Of a DNA stretch of 64,000 nt, positions 8,887-18,364 are shown piece by piece (within the stretch, counting starts at the first letter, position 1; the number at the start of each line of letters is the position of its first letter). Made by a program: the position numbers and the translations under genes. A model generated the notes under the pieces. The model did not search any database. It was not told the origin of the DNA and worked only from the letters and a program-made list of their open reading frames with translations. The DNA is from UBA721 sp002705165 (GTDB lineage Bacteria; Planctomycetota; Planctomycetia; Pirellulales; Pirellulaceae), in assembly GCA_045565995.1 (NCBI GenBank), contig JBJLEF010000001.1:2046001-2110000 (forward strand), in the 5' to 3' direction.

Positions 8887-11220
8887 TCATCTTCGCTTTC
8901 GCTTTTTTTTGCGGTTTGCAATGGCTCGCAGCGTAGATCGCTTTTTAGGATTTCCTTTTCGTTTCCGATGTCCACTTGGGCCCCGATCACCGGCATCGGG
9001 CCGACGTAATGGAGGGCCACCTACAGAGATCAGCTTTTTGACGAACATGAGATCCACTTCACGTTGATCCATGTCGACATGATTTACTTTGACGGCTAGC
9101 GTGTCACCTAAGCGGAAGTCATTGCCACTTCGATGACCCACTAATGCGTGGGCTCCGGTGACCATGGTGTAGTGGTCATCCTTGAGAGCGGCGACGGAGA
9201 GAAGCCCTTCGAACGGTACTTTAACTCCTTGTACAAACATGCCAAATTTCTCCACTCCCGTTACGATAGCCACGAATTCGCTGTCGGCATGATCGTGCAG
9301 GTATTTTAGCAGCTTTAGCTTCTTCAATTCCTTCTCTGCCGAATCCGCATTTCTTTCACGATCGCTACAGTGGTTTCCTAAATCGACAAGCTTAGGGAAA
9401 TCCTGAACGGGTTTTCGTTGATCAATAAGCTGATTGCAAAGTCGGTGGATCGTGAGATCTGGATAACGCCGGATTGGGGAAGTGAAGTGAGCGTAATGTT
9501 CAAAGTTGAGAGCATAATGACGCTCTTCGTCCGGCCCGTAAACAGCTTTTTGCATGCTTTTTAAAATTGCTAGCTGTATTGGCTGTTCATACGGCTGATC
9601 GGTGATCTGGGCAACGATTTCCTTTATTTGAAACCGATTCGTGATTTCCTCCGACTCGACTCCCATGTCTTTGACAAACTGGGTTAATTTCGACAATTTC
9701 CGCGGGGAGGGATCAGGGTGGATTCGCCGCAGGAATTTGAGTTCGCAGTCATTGAGCTTGGTGGCCACCGCTTGGTTTGCGGCCAGCATGAACTCCTCAA
9801 TGATTTGATGACTTTCGGTATTGCTGACACGATGAGCTCCACTTACCCGTCCGCTCTTATCCAGATCGATTTTGACTTCTGGTAGACCGATTTCCAATGA
9901 GCCGTTGTCCATACGTCGTTTGCGAAGCATCATGGCCAGCATGTGCATGCGATCTAAGAGATAGTAAACCTTTTCGTCTAGTTCTTCTTTCCATTTGGAG
10001 CGGTTGGCCAAAAAGTCATCGACCTCTTTGTAGTTGAACCGATGATCACTTTTAATAACCGCTCTTTTTACATCACTATTTACCGGAATTCCTTCGGCGG
10101 TAAATTCAATAAAGATGGTTTTGGCATAGCGGTTCTTATTGGGTTGCAGGCTCGCCAGATTGTTGGAGATGATCTCAGGCAACATAGGGATGACCATGTC
10201 GGGCAAGTAAACACTTGTGGCTCGAATGGCAGCTTCCTGATCGAGCAGTGAACCCGGTGGTACAAAATGAGCGACATCTGCGATGTGTACCCCCAGAATC
10301 CAGTGTCCGTTTTGGGTTTGTTCGAGACTAATCGCATCGTCAAAATCACGAGCGTCGAATGGATCGATCGTAAGCGTGGTGGTTTGTGTTAGATCTTCAC
10401 GGTTGGTAAAGTCTTCTTCGTCGAAGGCTTCGGCTTGTCGTCGCGCGTCTTCGAGTACGGCTTCCGGAAATTCGACTCGCAGGCCAAATTCCGCAATGAT
10501 CATCTTGGTGTCGACACCAGGTTCGCCTCGTTCACCCAGCACATCGGTAATTACTGCTTCCCCTTCATCGTAGGCTGAGGGGAACCGGACTATTTCAATA
10601 ACAACCTTAAGACCCGGTTGAGCCCCTTTAGCCCCGGGGTCACCTACCGGGACGGGTTGTTGAAAATGAGAGCCGTCGACGCGGACAAAACCTTGTTCGT
10701 TTTGTATGTGGTAAGTTCCGACAAATTGATAACGGGCTCGTTCCAGAACTTCGACCACACTGGCACGTTGTTGTCCCTGCTCCCGGCCTCGACGGCCACC
10801 ACCTGCTCCAAGTCTGACACGCACAGTATCGCCCCGACAGGCGTCTAGGGTTTCATGGGCAGGAACGAAAAGATCAGCATCCCGACCCGCTGAGGCAGGT
10901 GTCCCTTCCGGACGTACGAATCCAAATCCGCCAGCGGCTTTGAAAAATGTTCCTTCGACGGTGTTTCGTAAATCCGATGGGGGAGTAAGCTTGTTCGGTG
11001 CTTTGGCGGTAGTAGGTGAGCCATCGGCTGAAATGACGAGATGTTTAGGACCAAACCTGGCCTGCCCCTGACGAATGAGACTTTTGACAGCTCGACGAAC
11101 TCTATGGCGGTCATCCGGCGAGAGATGCAATTGTTTACAAATCACGCGGGGTTTCACCGGTTGATAATTCTCTTTCCGGATATGCTCCAGAATAAGTGCT
11201 TCCAAATCGTGAGGATCCAT
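8887..11220 (-). CDS. rnr: ribonuclease R (RNB/S1 family)
   Basis: Processive 3'-5' exoribonuclease acting on structured RNA. Domain order: N-terminal winged helix (1-75), cold-shock OB folds (about 85-230), RNB catalytic domain with the aspartate cluster DPFDARDFDDAIS, HYAHFTSPIRRYPDL, then an S1 domain (VAIVTGVEKFGMFVQG) and a lysine/arginine-rich tail. The frame extends 12 codons further upstream, but I start at the ATG at 11218-11220 because AAGGGA lies 6 bases before it and MDPHDLEALILEHI is a proper helix start; that gives 777 residues. A sigma-70-like promoter lies 40-65 bases upstream. The gcv operon follows. Confidence 0.96.
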   Translation of the reverse strand: MDPHDLEALILEHIRKENYQPVKPRVICKQLHLSPDDRHRVRRAVKSLIRQGQARFGPKHLVISADGSPTTAKAPNKLTPPSDLRNTVEGTFFKAAGGFGFVRPEGTPASAGRDADLFVPAHETLDACRGDTVRVRLGAGGGRRGREQGQQRASVVEVLERARYQFVGTYHIQNEQGFVRVDGSHFQQPVPVGDPGAKGAQPGLKVVIEIVRFPSAYDEGEAVITDVLGERGEPGVDTKMIIAEFGLRVEFPEAVLEDARRQAEAFDEEDFTNREDLTQTTTLTIDPFDARDFDDAISLEQTQNGHWILGVHIADVAHFVPPGSLLDQEAAIRATSVYLPDMVIPMLPEIISNNLASLQPNKNRYAKTIFIEFTAEGIPVNSDVKRAVIKSDHRFNYKEVDDFLANRSKWKEELDEKVYYLLDRMHMLAMMLRKRRMDNGSLEIGLPEVKIDLDKSGRVSGAHRVSNTESHQIIEEFMLAANQAVATKLNDCELKFLRRIHPDPSPRKLSKLTQFVKDMGVESEEITNRFQIKEIVAQITDQPYEQPIQLAILKSMQKAVYGPDEERHYALNFEHYAHFTSPIRRYPDLTIHRLCNQLIDQRKPVQDFPKLVDLGNHCSDRERNADSAEKELKKLKLLKYLHDHADSEFVAIVTGVEKFGMFVQGVKVPFEGLLSVAALKDDHYTMVTGAHALVGHRSGNDFRLGDTLAVKVNHVDMDQREVDLMFVKKLISVGGPPLRRPDAGDRGPSGHRKRKGNPKKRSTLRAIANRKKKRKRR

Positions 11221-11235
11221 AAAGATTCCCTTGCA

Positions 11236-11255
11236 TGACCTTCGACCGCAGGTCA
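11236..11255. promoter_or_regulatory. inverted repeat in the rnr 5' leader
   Basis: TGACCT, eight bases, AGGTCA: a perfect 6+6 inverted repeat just downstream of the predicted -10 box and upstream of the ribosome binding site. It could be an operator at the transcription start or a 5' hairpin in the message. The function is unknown. Confidence 0.4.
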
Positions 11256-11256
11256 C

Positions 11257-11285
11257 TTTATAACTTTGTTATTTTTGCCAGACAA
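11257..11285 (-). promoter_or_regulatory. sigma-70-type promoter for rnr (and possibly gcv)
   Basis: On the minus strand TTGTCT, a 17-base spacer and TATAAA match the -35/-10 consensus at 4 and 5 of 6 positions with ideal spacing. The rnr start codon lies about 37 bases beyond the -10 box. Planctomycete promoters are poorly characterised, so this stays a prediction. Confidence 0.55.
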
Positions 11286-11411
11286 ATGGCTAGTTTTGTC
11301 GATTGTTTGCCAATTTCATAGGACGAGGTTATTCCCTCATTGTATTATGACAAATTGAGCGGTTTTATCCTTCGCTATCTGGAAATCATTCCCAGTTTAC
11401 GATGGGTTCAG

Positions 11412-12383
11412 CTAACCTTGTAAGGTTTTCTTGTAGAGTTTTCTTCCTAAAGAAGGAATAAATGGTGTCCAATTGTCTCCAGGATTAGCTTCGCTGGCCA
11501 TGGCATGTGAAAACTGATGTACTTTGGCGTCCAGATTATCAATCATGTGAAGTACCAGCGCCTCCAGGGTCATTGGTAACTTCGGGCTACCAAAATCATA
11601 TTGTCCATGGTGACTGATGATTAAATGTTTGACTTGAACCGCAAGTTCCTGTGGGAACGTTTTATTTTGGGCAGTTTCCCAAATGTTTATTTGCTTACCT
11701 AACAGTTCTACCCCCATCACCAGATGGCCTAGAAGTTGTCCTTCGTCGGTGTATTCGAGGCTTCTTTCGTATGCTAATTCATCGGTCTTGGAAAAGTCAT
11801 GCAATAGTACGCCGACAATCACAAGATCCCGATTCACTTGTGGATAATGCCGCACCACAGACTCAGCCAATTCCATCAGTGATACGACGTGATGTAACAA
11901 GCCACCTTGATAGGCGTGATGATTCTTGATTCCTGCCGGGGCTTGCGTGAATTTGTTCATGATTTCAGGCGTGTCGATATATTGTTGCGACAGAGAGCGA
12001 AGGTTCTCATCGTTAATGGAATCTACAAACTGCCGCAACTGCACGATCAATTTCCCGACGTCTTCATTCGTAAGTGTATGAAAGTCCGATTCATCGACTT
12101 TTGATTCATCCGCTTTTTTTAGGTGTTGGACGATGATCTGCAGATTGCCATTGAACAATTGAGTCGTACCCTTGATCAGTATGTAGTCGCCATTTTCAAA
12201 ACTATCGTAGACATCTTGATTGGCATTCCACTGCATCGCGTTGACGCGGCCTGATTTGTCTGAAAGTGAGAGTTGCAGGTACAAATTGCCTTGTCGGTTA
12301 GGACGAAGCTGTTTACCGTTGGCGATGTACACCTGATTGATGTTCTCACCTTCGCCGAGTTGATTGATGTACTTGCGACTCAT
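11412..12383 (-). CDS. YhaM-like 3'-5' exoribonuclease / HD-domain hydrolase
   Basis: Two domains: an OB-fold nucleic-acid-binding domain (about residues 15-90, NLYLQLSLSDKSGRVNAMQW and GDYILIKGTTQLFNGNLQI) and an HD hydrolase domain (about 150-310) with HHAYQGGLLHHV (153-165), LLHDFSK (HD pair at 195-196) and LIISHHGQYDFG. This architecture is that of B. subtilis YhaM, which degrades RNA and single-stranded DNA 3'-5' in a metal-dependent way. The HD motif reads HDFSK rather than the commoner HDIGK, a small deviation. Length 323 matches YhaM (314). It is divergent from proS and next to rnr, so two 3'-5' exonucleases lie side by side. Confidence 0.88.
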   Translation of the reverse strand: MSRKYINQLGEGENINQVYIANGKQLRPNRQGNLYLQLSLSDKSGRVNAMQWNANQDVYDSFENGDYILIKGTTQLFNGNLQIIVQHLKKADESKVDESDFHTLTNEDVGKLIVQLRQFVDSINDENLRSLSQQYIDTPEIMNKFTQAPAGIKNHHAYQGGLLHHVVSLMELAESVVRHYPQVNRDLVIVGVLLHDFSKTDELAYERSLEYTDEGQLLGHLVMGVELLGKQINIWETAQNKTFPQELAVQVKHLIISHHGQYDFGSPKLPMTLEALVLHMIDNLDAKVHQFSHAMASEANPGDNWTPFIPSLGRKLYKKTLQG

Positions 12384-12497
12384 GATTTATATCGTTTTCC
12401 AGAGGGAGAAATGAACGTCTATGAAAATGACGGTAGGTTCAGAGGCAATCTAACTGGAAAACTTTGAAGCCACAAGGTGTCAAACGTAAATCTCTGG

Positions 12498-12527
12498 TTG
12501 TCGCACTCCGTGATACTGACCTAAAAT
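12498..12527 (+). promoter_or_regulatory. candidate sigma-70-type promoter for proS
   Basis: TTGTCG, an 18-base spacer and TAAAAT lie about 70 bases before the proS start at 12599. The boxes match consensus at 4 and 5 of 6 positions. It sits in the 215-base divergent region between the YhaM-like gene and proS. Confidence 0.4.
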
Positions 12528-12598
12528 AGGGAGTTGCTTAACAGGCGATAGTCAGTATTCAATCTTATTAAATTCAACAAGTGTTGAGAAAGTCACCA

Positions 12599-14101
12599 AT
12601 GGGCAAACAGAATCGTACGGCCATTAGTCCAACTCGCAGTGAAGATTATCCACAATGGTATCAGCAGGTCATTAAAGCCGCCGATTTAGCCGAAATTTCT
12701 CCGGTTCGTGGTTGTATGGTAATCAAGCCATGGGGCTGGTCGATCTGGGAGAATATGCAGCAGGTACTCGACGGTATGTTCAAAGATACAGGGCATGTGA
12801 ATGCATATTTTCCGCTGTTTATTCCGATGAGCTTTCTGGAAAAAGAAGCGGAGCATGTCGATGGATTTGCTAAGGAATGTGCTGTTGTCACGCACCATCG
12901 GCTCGAACCTGGGCCAGACGGTGGATTGGTACCTGCCGGGCCTCTTGAAGAACCTTTAATTGTACGTCCGACAAGTGAGACGATCATTGGGGCAATGTAT
13001 GCCAAATGGGTTCAGTCCTATCGTGACCTGCCAATTAAGATCAATCAGTGGGCCAATGTAGTTCGTTGGGAGATGCGTACTCGAATGTTCCTTCGAACAA
13101 CCGAATTTCTGTGGCAGGAAGGACATACGTGTCACGCGTCTGAGGAAGAAGCTTTGGAGGAGACTCGCTTGATGCTTGATGTTTATGCCGACTTTGCGGA
13201 AAACGTGATGGCAATGCCTGTCATCAAAGGTGAGAAAACAGTGGACGAAAGATTCCCCGGTGCGGTTTCTACATTAACGATCGAAGCGATGATGCAGGAT
13301 AAGAAAGCACTCCAGGCTGGAACGTCACATTTCCTGGGCCAAAATTTTTCCCGAGCACAAGAAATTGTTTATCAGGATAAGCAAGGCCAGCAACAATTTG
13401 TCTGGACGACTTCATGGGGAGTCTCTACAAGACTCGTTGGTGCTTTGATCATGACTCACAGTGATGACGATGGTTTAGTACTGCCTCCGAGACTTGCTCC
13501 AAAACAAATTGTCATTTTGCCAATTATTAAAGGCGATGATACACGGCAGTCGGTACTCGATTATTGCGAATCGCTGAAGCAGGATTTAGAGGCTCAGTAT
13601 TATGCTGATGGTAAGGTTCGCGTCATGATCGATGACCGTGATATGCGAGGCGGGGAGAAGAAGTGGTATCACGTGAAAAGGGGAGTACCACTTCGAGTTG
13701 AAGTGGGTCCGCGAGATATTGAAAACAAACAGGTATTTGTTGGGCGTCGTGATACGGGTGAAAGTCAGTCCGTGGGACGTGAGGAATTCGTACATGGAAT
13801 CGCAGAGACGTTGGAACAATTTCAACAAGGTCTATTTGATCGTGCTCTCAAGCTGCGTGAAGACAACACCAGAGAAGTTAACTCATTGGAAGAATTTGAA
13901 GAGTATTTCTCTGACAAAGACGGACAGGGTGGTTTCGTAAGTTGTCATTTTGTTGAGGGAGATCCACAGATACTCAAGATGATCGCCAAGTACAAAGTGA
14001 CGATTCGCTGTATGCCACTTGATGGCAATGCCGAACAAGGTACCTGTATCTTCACGGGCCAGCCGAGTACTCGTCGTGCGATTTTCGGTAGATCCTACTG
14101 A
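12599..14101 (+). CDS. proS: prolyl-tRNA synthetase, archaeal/eukaryotic type
   Basis: Charges tRNA-Pro. The class II catalytic core shows VRPTSETIIGAMYAKW (motif 2 region), then RWEMRTRMFLRTTEFLWQEGHT and TSWGVSTRLVGALIMTHSDDDGLVLPPRLAP (motif 3 region), followed by an anticodon-binding domain and a C-terminal extension with a zinc-site remnant (SCHFVEGDPQI, GTCIFTGQPSTRRAIFGRSY). There is no large editing insertion between motifs 2 and 3, so this is the eukaryote/archaea-like ProS3 type, not the E. coli type. The frame extends six codons upstream, but MGKQNRTAISPTRSEDYPQW is the natural start. The protein is 500 residues. Confidence 0.95.
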   Translation: MGKQNRTAISPTRSEDYPQWYQQVIKAADLAEISPVRGCMVIKPWGWSIWENMQQVLDGMFKDTGHVNAYFPLFIPMSFLEKEAEHVDGFAKECAVVTHHRLEPGPDGGLVPAGPLEEPLIVRPTSETIIGAMYAKWVQSYRDLPIKINQWANVVRWEMRTRMFLRTTEFLWQEGHTCHASEEEALEETRLMLDVYADFAENVMAMPVIKGEKTVDERFPGAVSTLTIEAMMQDKKALQAGTSHFLGQNFSRAQEIVYQDKQGQQQFVWTTSWGVSTRLVGALIMTHSDDDGLVLPPRLAPKQIVILPIIKGDDTRQSVLDYCESLKQDLEAQYYADGKVRVMIDDRDMRGGEKKWYHVKRGVPLRVEVGPRDIENKQVFVGRRDTGESQSVGREEFVHGIAETLEQFQQGLFDRALKLREDNTREVNSLEEFEEYFSDKDGQGGFVSCHFVEGDPQILKMIAKYKVTIRCMPLDGNAEQGTCIFTGQPSTRRAIFGRSY

Positions 14102-14180
14102 CATATCAGACGATCACAGTCATCCCCGGATCGATTGAAATGTTGGAGAGGATTGACGATCGAGTTCACTAGGAGGAACA

Positions 14181-14738
14181 ATGGAAATGGGAGATGTTCA
14201 ACCTCAATGCCCCGTACTTTTGGTGGTGGGAGCCTTTGGTCAAACCAAGGATTCTTTGGAATTCGTTTATGACAAAGCTGTGGAACAGTGGGGTGCGGTG
14301 CAGTTGACATCCCCCGTATTTGAGTTCAATCAAACCTCGTATTATTCTAAGACGATGGGTTCAGGCTTGAAAAAGCAGTTTTGGGCCCTCAAAACCCTCA
14401 TTGATAAGGGTGAATTGCCTAAAATCAAGCATCTTACAAATGAATGGGAAGCCGAATATGCCGATAAAGATAAGAGTGAACATGTCGCTCGTCCGGTGAA
14501 TATTGACCCTGGCTATTTGACGGAGGCCAAATTGGTTTTGGCTACCACCAAAGATCGGGATCATCGATTGTATTTGGCAGAGGGGATTTTTGGGGAGGTG
14601 ACGCTGTACTATCAGCGTCGGCAATGGAAATCAAGCCATTGGACCTACCCCGATTATCTGACGGCCGGGTATCACCAGTTTTTTAGCGACTGTCGAAACT
14701 TTCTGCGAGAACAGTATCGGGATTCAGCCGTAGAGTAA
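14181..14738 (+). CDS. DUF4416 family protein
   Basis: It matches the DUF4416 pattern as I remember it: PVLLVVGAFG near the start, QTSYYSKTMGSGLKKQFW, then the hallmark VNIDPGYLTEAKLVLATTKDRDHRLYLAEGIFGEVTLYY and WTYPDYLTAGYHQFF. The 185 residues cover the whole family length. Function is unknown; the family is common in deltaproteobacteria, planctomycetes and related groups. It lies 80 bases after proS and 62 before the sugar-phosphotransferase gene, all rightward. AGGAGG-like GGAGGAACA lies 6 bases before the ATG, a good ribosome binding site. Confidence 0.85.
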   Translation: MEMGDVQPQCPVLLVVGAFGQTKDSLEFVYDKAVEQWGAVQLTSPVFEFNQTSYYSKTMGSGLKKQFWALKTLIDKGELPKIKHLTNEWEAEYADKDKSEHVARPVNIDPGYLTEAKLVLATTKDRDHRLYLAEGIFGEVTLYYQRRQWKSSHWTYPDYLTAGYHQFFSDCRNFLREQYRDSAVE

Positions 14739-14800
14739 TACTTGGGTGTGTTGACTTCTGATTTGGTTCTTCAGATTACCAATTTGATTATCTTGGTTCG

Positions 14801-15925
14801 GTGATGGACGCTACATTTCCTTATTGGCTACTCCCCCTCATTTTACTTCCCAGCATGTTAATTAGCTGGTTGTCGATCTATGTGATCCGTCGTTGTGCTG
14901 CCAAGTGGGGCTTGATGGATCAGCCAAACGACCGGAAGGTTCATGTAATGCCAATTCCGTTGGGGGGGGGACTTGGTATATGGTTAGGAGTTATTACCAC
15001 GTTTCTCATTGGCACCCTTCTGGTGTTACTTAACGGATCGGTGATTCAGTTTTTACCAGAACAGTTAAGGGTTTATGCCGAGGGACTAGAAACGCAACTA
15101 GCAGATCTGTGGCTCTTGTTGATTGCCGGGACAGCTTTAATGCTCGTCGGTTTGGTGGATGATCTGCGGGGCTTGAGTTGGAAGCTGCGTTTGGCAATTC
15201 AGTTTATTGTGGCAACCACTTGCGTGGTATTACAGGAATGGTATTTCACAGCATTTATTCCTTACCGAATTATCACTGTTCTCTGCACGGTATTTTGGAT
15301 AGTAATGCTGATCAATGCATTTAATATGCTTGATAACATGGATGCCGCAGCCGGTGGAGTCGCTGTGATTTGTTCGATCATGTTGGTGTTGTATGTCGTC
15401 TTGCCGGGAGTTACATCGCAAGGACCGCAGCTCTTTGTGGCAGGGCTCCTGCTGGTTTTCATCGGTTCCTTACTAGGCTTTTTATGGCATAACAAACCGC
15501 CCGCAAAAATCTTTATGGGAGATGCTGGTAGTTACTTTGTTGGATTTTGCATCGCCATTGCAACGATTCTCACGACATATACAGATGGAGAGCAGCCGGT
15601 TGTTCATGCTGTTATCGCCCCACTGATTATTATGGCTGTTCCGATTTATGATTTATGTACGGTGATTGCTATTCGGATTTCGGAAGGACGAAGTCCGTTT
15701 AAGCCAGATAAGGCTCATTTCTCACACCGACTGGTTGAGTTGGGACTTTCAAAGCCCCGAGCTGTTCTCACCATGTTCTTGGTGACAGCTACAACGGGTG
15801 TTTCAGCCTTATTGCTTCCTCAGGTCAGTTTGAGTGGAGCGTTATTGATCGTTGGTTTGACTTTTTGTGTCTTGCTGTTGGTGGCAATTCTGGAAAGCAC
15901 CGCACGTAATAAGATCAATAATTGA
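14801..15925 (+). CDS. undecaprenyl-phosphate glycosyl-1-phosphate transferase (WecA/MraY family)
   Basis: Polytopic membrane enzyme, about ten helices, that moves a sugar-1-phosphate from a UDP-sugar to undecaprenyl phosphate and so starts a surface polysaccharide or wall glycan. Visible motifs are QPNDRKVHVMPIPLGGGLGI (41-60), VDDLRGLSWKLR (the Asp pair at 120-121), INAFNMLDNMD (171-181, which replaces the NxxNxxDGxDG version) and IFMGDAGSYFVGF. Length 374 suits WecA/TagO-type enzymes. Start is GTG at 14801 or the next codon ATG. Its stop overlaps the TTG that opens the next frame; the next gene encodes an O-antigen ligase-like protein, which supports a role in polysaccharide assembly. Confidence 0.88.
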   Translation: MMDATFPYWLLPLILLPSMLISWLSIYVIRRCAAKWGLMDQPNDRKVHVMPIPLGGGLGIWLGVITTFLIGTLLVLLNGSVIQFLPEQLRVYAEGLETQLADLWLLLIAGTALMLVGLVDDLRGLSWKLRLAIQFIVATTCVVLQEWYFTAFIPYRIITVLCTVFWIVMLINAFNMLDNMDAAAGGVAVICSIMLVLYVVLPGVTSQGPQLFVAGLLLVFIGSLLGFLWHNKPPAKIFMGDAGSYFVGFCIAIATILTTYTDGEQPVVHAVIAPLIIMAVPIYDLCTVIAIRISEGRSPFKPDKAHFSHRLVELGLSKPRAVLTMFLVTATTGVSALLLPQVSLSGALLIVGLTFCVLLLVAILESTARNKINN

Positions 15926-15945
15926 TCAGAGAGGTTCGCAGCATC

Positions 15946-18225
15946 GTGGTCGAAAAAGCACAGGCACAAACTGAATTCGCGGAACGTCAAACGACATGGT
16001 TTCGGGCATTACAGTGGATGCTAATTGCTTTGTTGGCAGCAACGGCTTTTCTAACGGGGGATGGACCAGCCGTTGCCGAGGGGATGACCACATGGCTTGT
16101 GCTTGGCTTCACGCTCATCGGCAGTTTCTGGGGTGTTTATCAGATTCTCTGTCCCCCAGTTAGGTTTTATCGACAATGGCCCGCGTTTTTATTGTCATTA
16201 TCTATCGTTGCGATGTTGATCGCGGTATTTGGGAATTCAGGCGATGGTGATTTTCGAGCTTCCGTCAACAGTTGGTGGCAGTGGGTTGCATTTGCGATTG
16301 GATTTATATTAATCAATCAACTCTTTCACACTGAGAAAGTCGCGCGAGGTATCATTGCAGTGATGGTGGCGATTGCAGTCGCGTTATCGTGCATCGGCAT
16401 CTACGACTCTCTGGTGAAGATCCCGGAATTGAGATCAGAGTACTTTGCAGGTAGTGCGCGACAAAGAGTAGAAATGCTGCAGAACGCTGGAATTTCAGAT
16501 ACCAGAGTCGGATCTCCGGGTCGCTATCACTTTGAAAGTCGAATCCAAAGTCCGGAACCTCATGTTACTTTTGCTTTGACCAATTCGTTGGCTGGATTCT
16601 TAGCCCCGTGGTTTACGTTGTTGCTACTAACGACTCTGACACCTGGCCAACGGCTAACACGGAAAAAAGAAATCCCTAAGCTGCTTGTATTGATCGGGAT
16701 TGTCGCGTTCTGTCTGGTGCTGACAAAAAGTCGCTCAGCATGCTGCGCAGTAGCCTTCAGCGTCTTACTTGCGGGGATTTTTCTAAAATCCTATCGACCG
16801 GTAGCCATCAAAGCGACGGTGGTGTTGGGGGGGATTGGATGTGTCGTGTTCGCATTGGGGGTGCTGACCCACCGACTTGACACCAAGATTTTGACAGAAG
16901 CGGTCAAGAGTTTGAGTTTCCGTATGGAGTATTGGGAAAGTTCAAGAGCCATGGCCACCGATAATTTCTGGATTGGAGTGGGACCAGGAAATTTTCGGGA
17001 TCACTATACGCTGTACAAGGAAGTAGCTGCTTCGGAGTCAATTGCGGACCCACACAATTGGCCCCTGGAGATTCTCACTAATTTTGGAATCCTAACACTG
17101 CTTTTGATTTGCGGAGTGTTTGCAACGGCTTACCATCGGTTTACAGTGTTAGCACACCAAACGGGTGAAGGAGAGGTAAACGAGCGCCAGTTCGCGAGTC
17201 GGTTTCCGGATTTGTCAGCAAATCAGATTTACCTAGCCGGTGCAGCAGGTTGCTTACTTGGTCTGTTGATTGACCAGTTGAGTTATGCATTGATTCCGCT
17301 ATCAGTGTTTTATGTCGCCTTGCCTATTTTTGTGATGGTTATTTTCTTGTTACAAGACTGGGTAGATCGTGGTGCATTAAATCGATTCCACCTTTTAGTG
17401 GCCTTCATTTGCTGGTTGCTTAATTTGATGGTGGCCGGGGGGATTTCGTATCCGGGTGTCGCATTTAGCGGTTGGTTATTGTTGGGATTAGCCATCAGTA
17501 CTTGGCAGGTGCCGTTTAAGCCGCAGGAGCAGGTGCCCATGCCGAAGACACAGCGTTGGACGACGTTGGCGATCATGGTGTCTTTGCCGTTGCTAGCGTT
17601 CGCAACTTCGCACCGTCCCACGACAGCCTCAGACTATCAGTTGATGAATGCTAGATTCTATTTGAGTCAGAATCAAACGAATCAGGCAGCAAAGCACCTC
17701 CAACAGTCGATCAAAGATGATCCGTATGGAATAGACGCTTATATTCTTTACGCCAATGTCTTGTTCATGAAGTTAGGTCCGTCTGCGGACGAAGAGCTTT
17801 TGAGAGAATATCAAACCTTGGTTTCACAGACCTTGATGTTGAATTCAAAATCCCAAATGAATTTTGAACTTTTCTCGCAACAATCGCTTTTGCTTTATCA
17901 GTATCATCAGCTGCCCGATGCATTGGATCGAGCCCTAGATTATGCCATGCGTGAATCAGAGTTGTACCCTGCGAATGCGTATATTTGGGCTAGATTGGCA
18001 GTCTGTCAATATTATGCGGGTCATTTAGATGAAATGGAGGCATCCATCGAGCGAGCATTCAGTCTGGATGCAGAAAATCCACACTCCGAGTTCAAATTGA
18101 GTAATCGGCGACTATCAGAGGCCGATTTCGCGGGGTGGAAAGGCCGTCGTATTTATTTTGAAAAAATGAATGAATCAGCAGAACAATGCCTGCATCATCT
18201 CCGTAAAAAGAGTAAACAACAGTAA
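15946..18225 (+). CDS. O-antigen ligase-like membrane protein with C-terminal TPR region
   Basis: About a dozen hydrophobic helices, a Wzy/WaaL-type ligase core with the motif YWESSRAMATDNFWIGVGPGNF, and a loop containing ADPHNWPLEILTNFG; these are the usual signatures of O-antigen ligase/polymerase domains. From about residue 570 of the frame the protein is soluble and TPR-like (NQAAKHLQQSIKDDPYGIDAYILYANV, LDEMEASIERAFSLDAENPHSE). The frame opens with TTG at 15922; I prefer GTG at 15946, preceded by GAGAGG, giving about 759 residues. It probably joins or polymerises lipid-linked sugars on the outer face of the inner membrane. Coupled to the WecA-like gene upstream. Confidence 0.82.
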   Translation: MVEKAQAQTEFAERQTTWFRALQWMLIALLAATAFLTGDGPAVAEGMTTWLVLGFTLIGSFWGVYQILCPPVRFYRQWPAFLLSLSIVAMLIAVFGNSGDGDFRASVNSWWQWVAFAIGFILINQLFHTEKVARGIIAVMVAIAVALSCIGIYDSLVKIPELRSEYFAGSARQRVEMLQNAGISDTRVGSPGRYHFESRIQSPEPHVTFALTNSLAGFLAPWFTLLLLTTLTPGQRLTRKKEIPKLLVLIGIVAFCLVLTKSRSACCAVAFSVLLAGIFLKSYRPVAIKATVVLGGIGCVVFALGVLTHRLDTKILTEAVKSLSFRMEYWESSRAMATDNFWIGVGPGNFRDHYTLYKEVAASESIADPHNWPLEILTNFGILTLLLICGVFATAYHRFTVLAHQTGEGEVNERQFASRFPDLSANQIYLAGAAGCLLGLLIDQLSYALIPLSVFYVALPIFVMVIFLLQDWVDRGALNRFHLLVAFICWLLNLMVAGGISYPGVAFSGWLLLGLAISTWQVPFKPQEQVPMPKTQRWTTLAIMVSLPLLAFATSHRPTTASDYQLMNARFYLSQNQTNQAAKHLQQSIKDDPYGIDAYILYANVLFMKLGPSADEELLREYQTLVSQTLMLNSKSQMNFELFSQQSLLLYQYHQLPDALDRALDYAMRESELYPANAYIWARLAVCQYYAGHLDEMEASIERAFSLDAENPHSEFKLSNRRLSEADFAGWKGRRIYFEKMNESAEQCLHHLRKKSKQQ

Positions 18226-18243
18226 CTCCGAAAATACTGCATT

Positions 18244-18285
18244 ACCCCGTGAGATCCGATTCGGTCGGTTTTCACGGGGTTTTTA
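18244..18285 (+). terminator. Rho-independent terminator after the O-antigen ligase-like gene
   Basis: ACCCCGTGA and TCACGGGGT form a perfect 9-bp stem around a 19-base loop, followed by TTTTAA. It lies 19 bases after the stop codon. Confidence 0.8.
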
Positions 18286-18364
18286 AGTGAATGTGGTAGA
18301 CTTAGTGCTAACAGGTGATGACAGGCAATCGCTTGATTTACAGCTATTATTTACAGGTTCTTTC

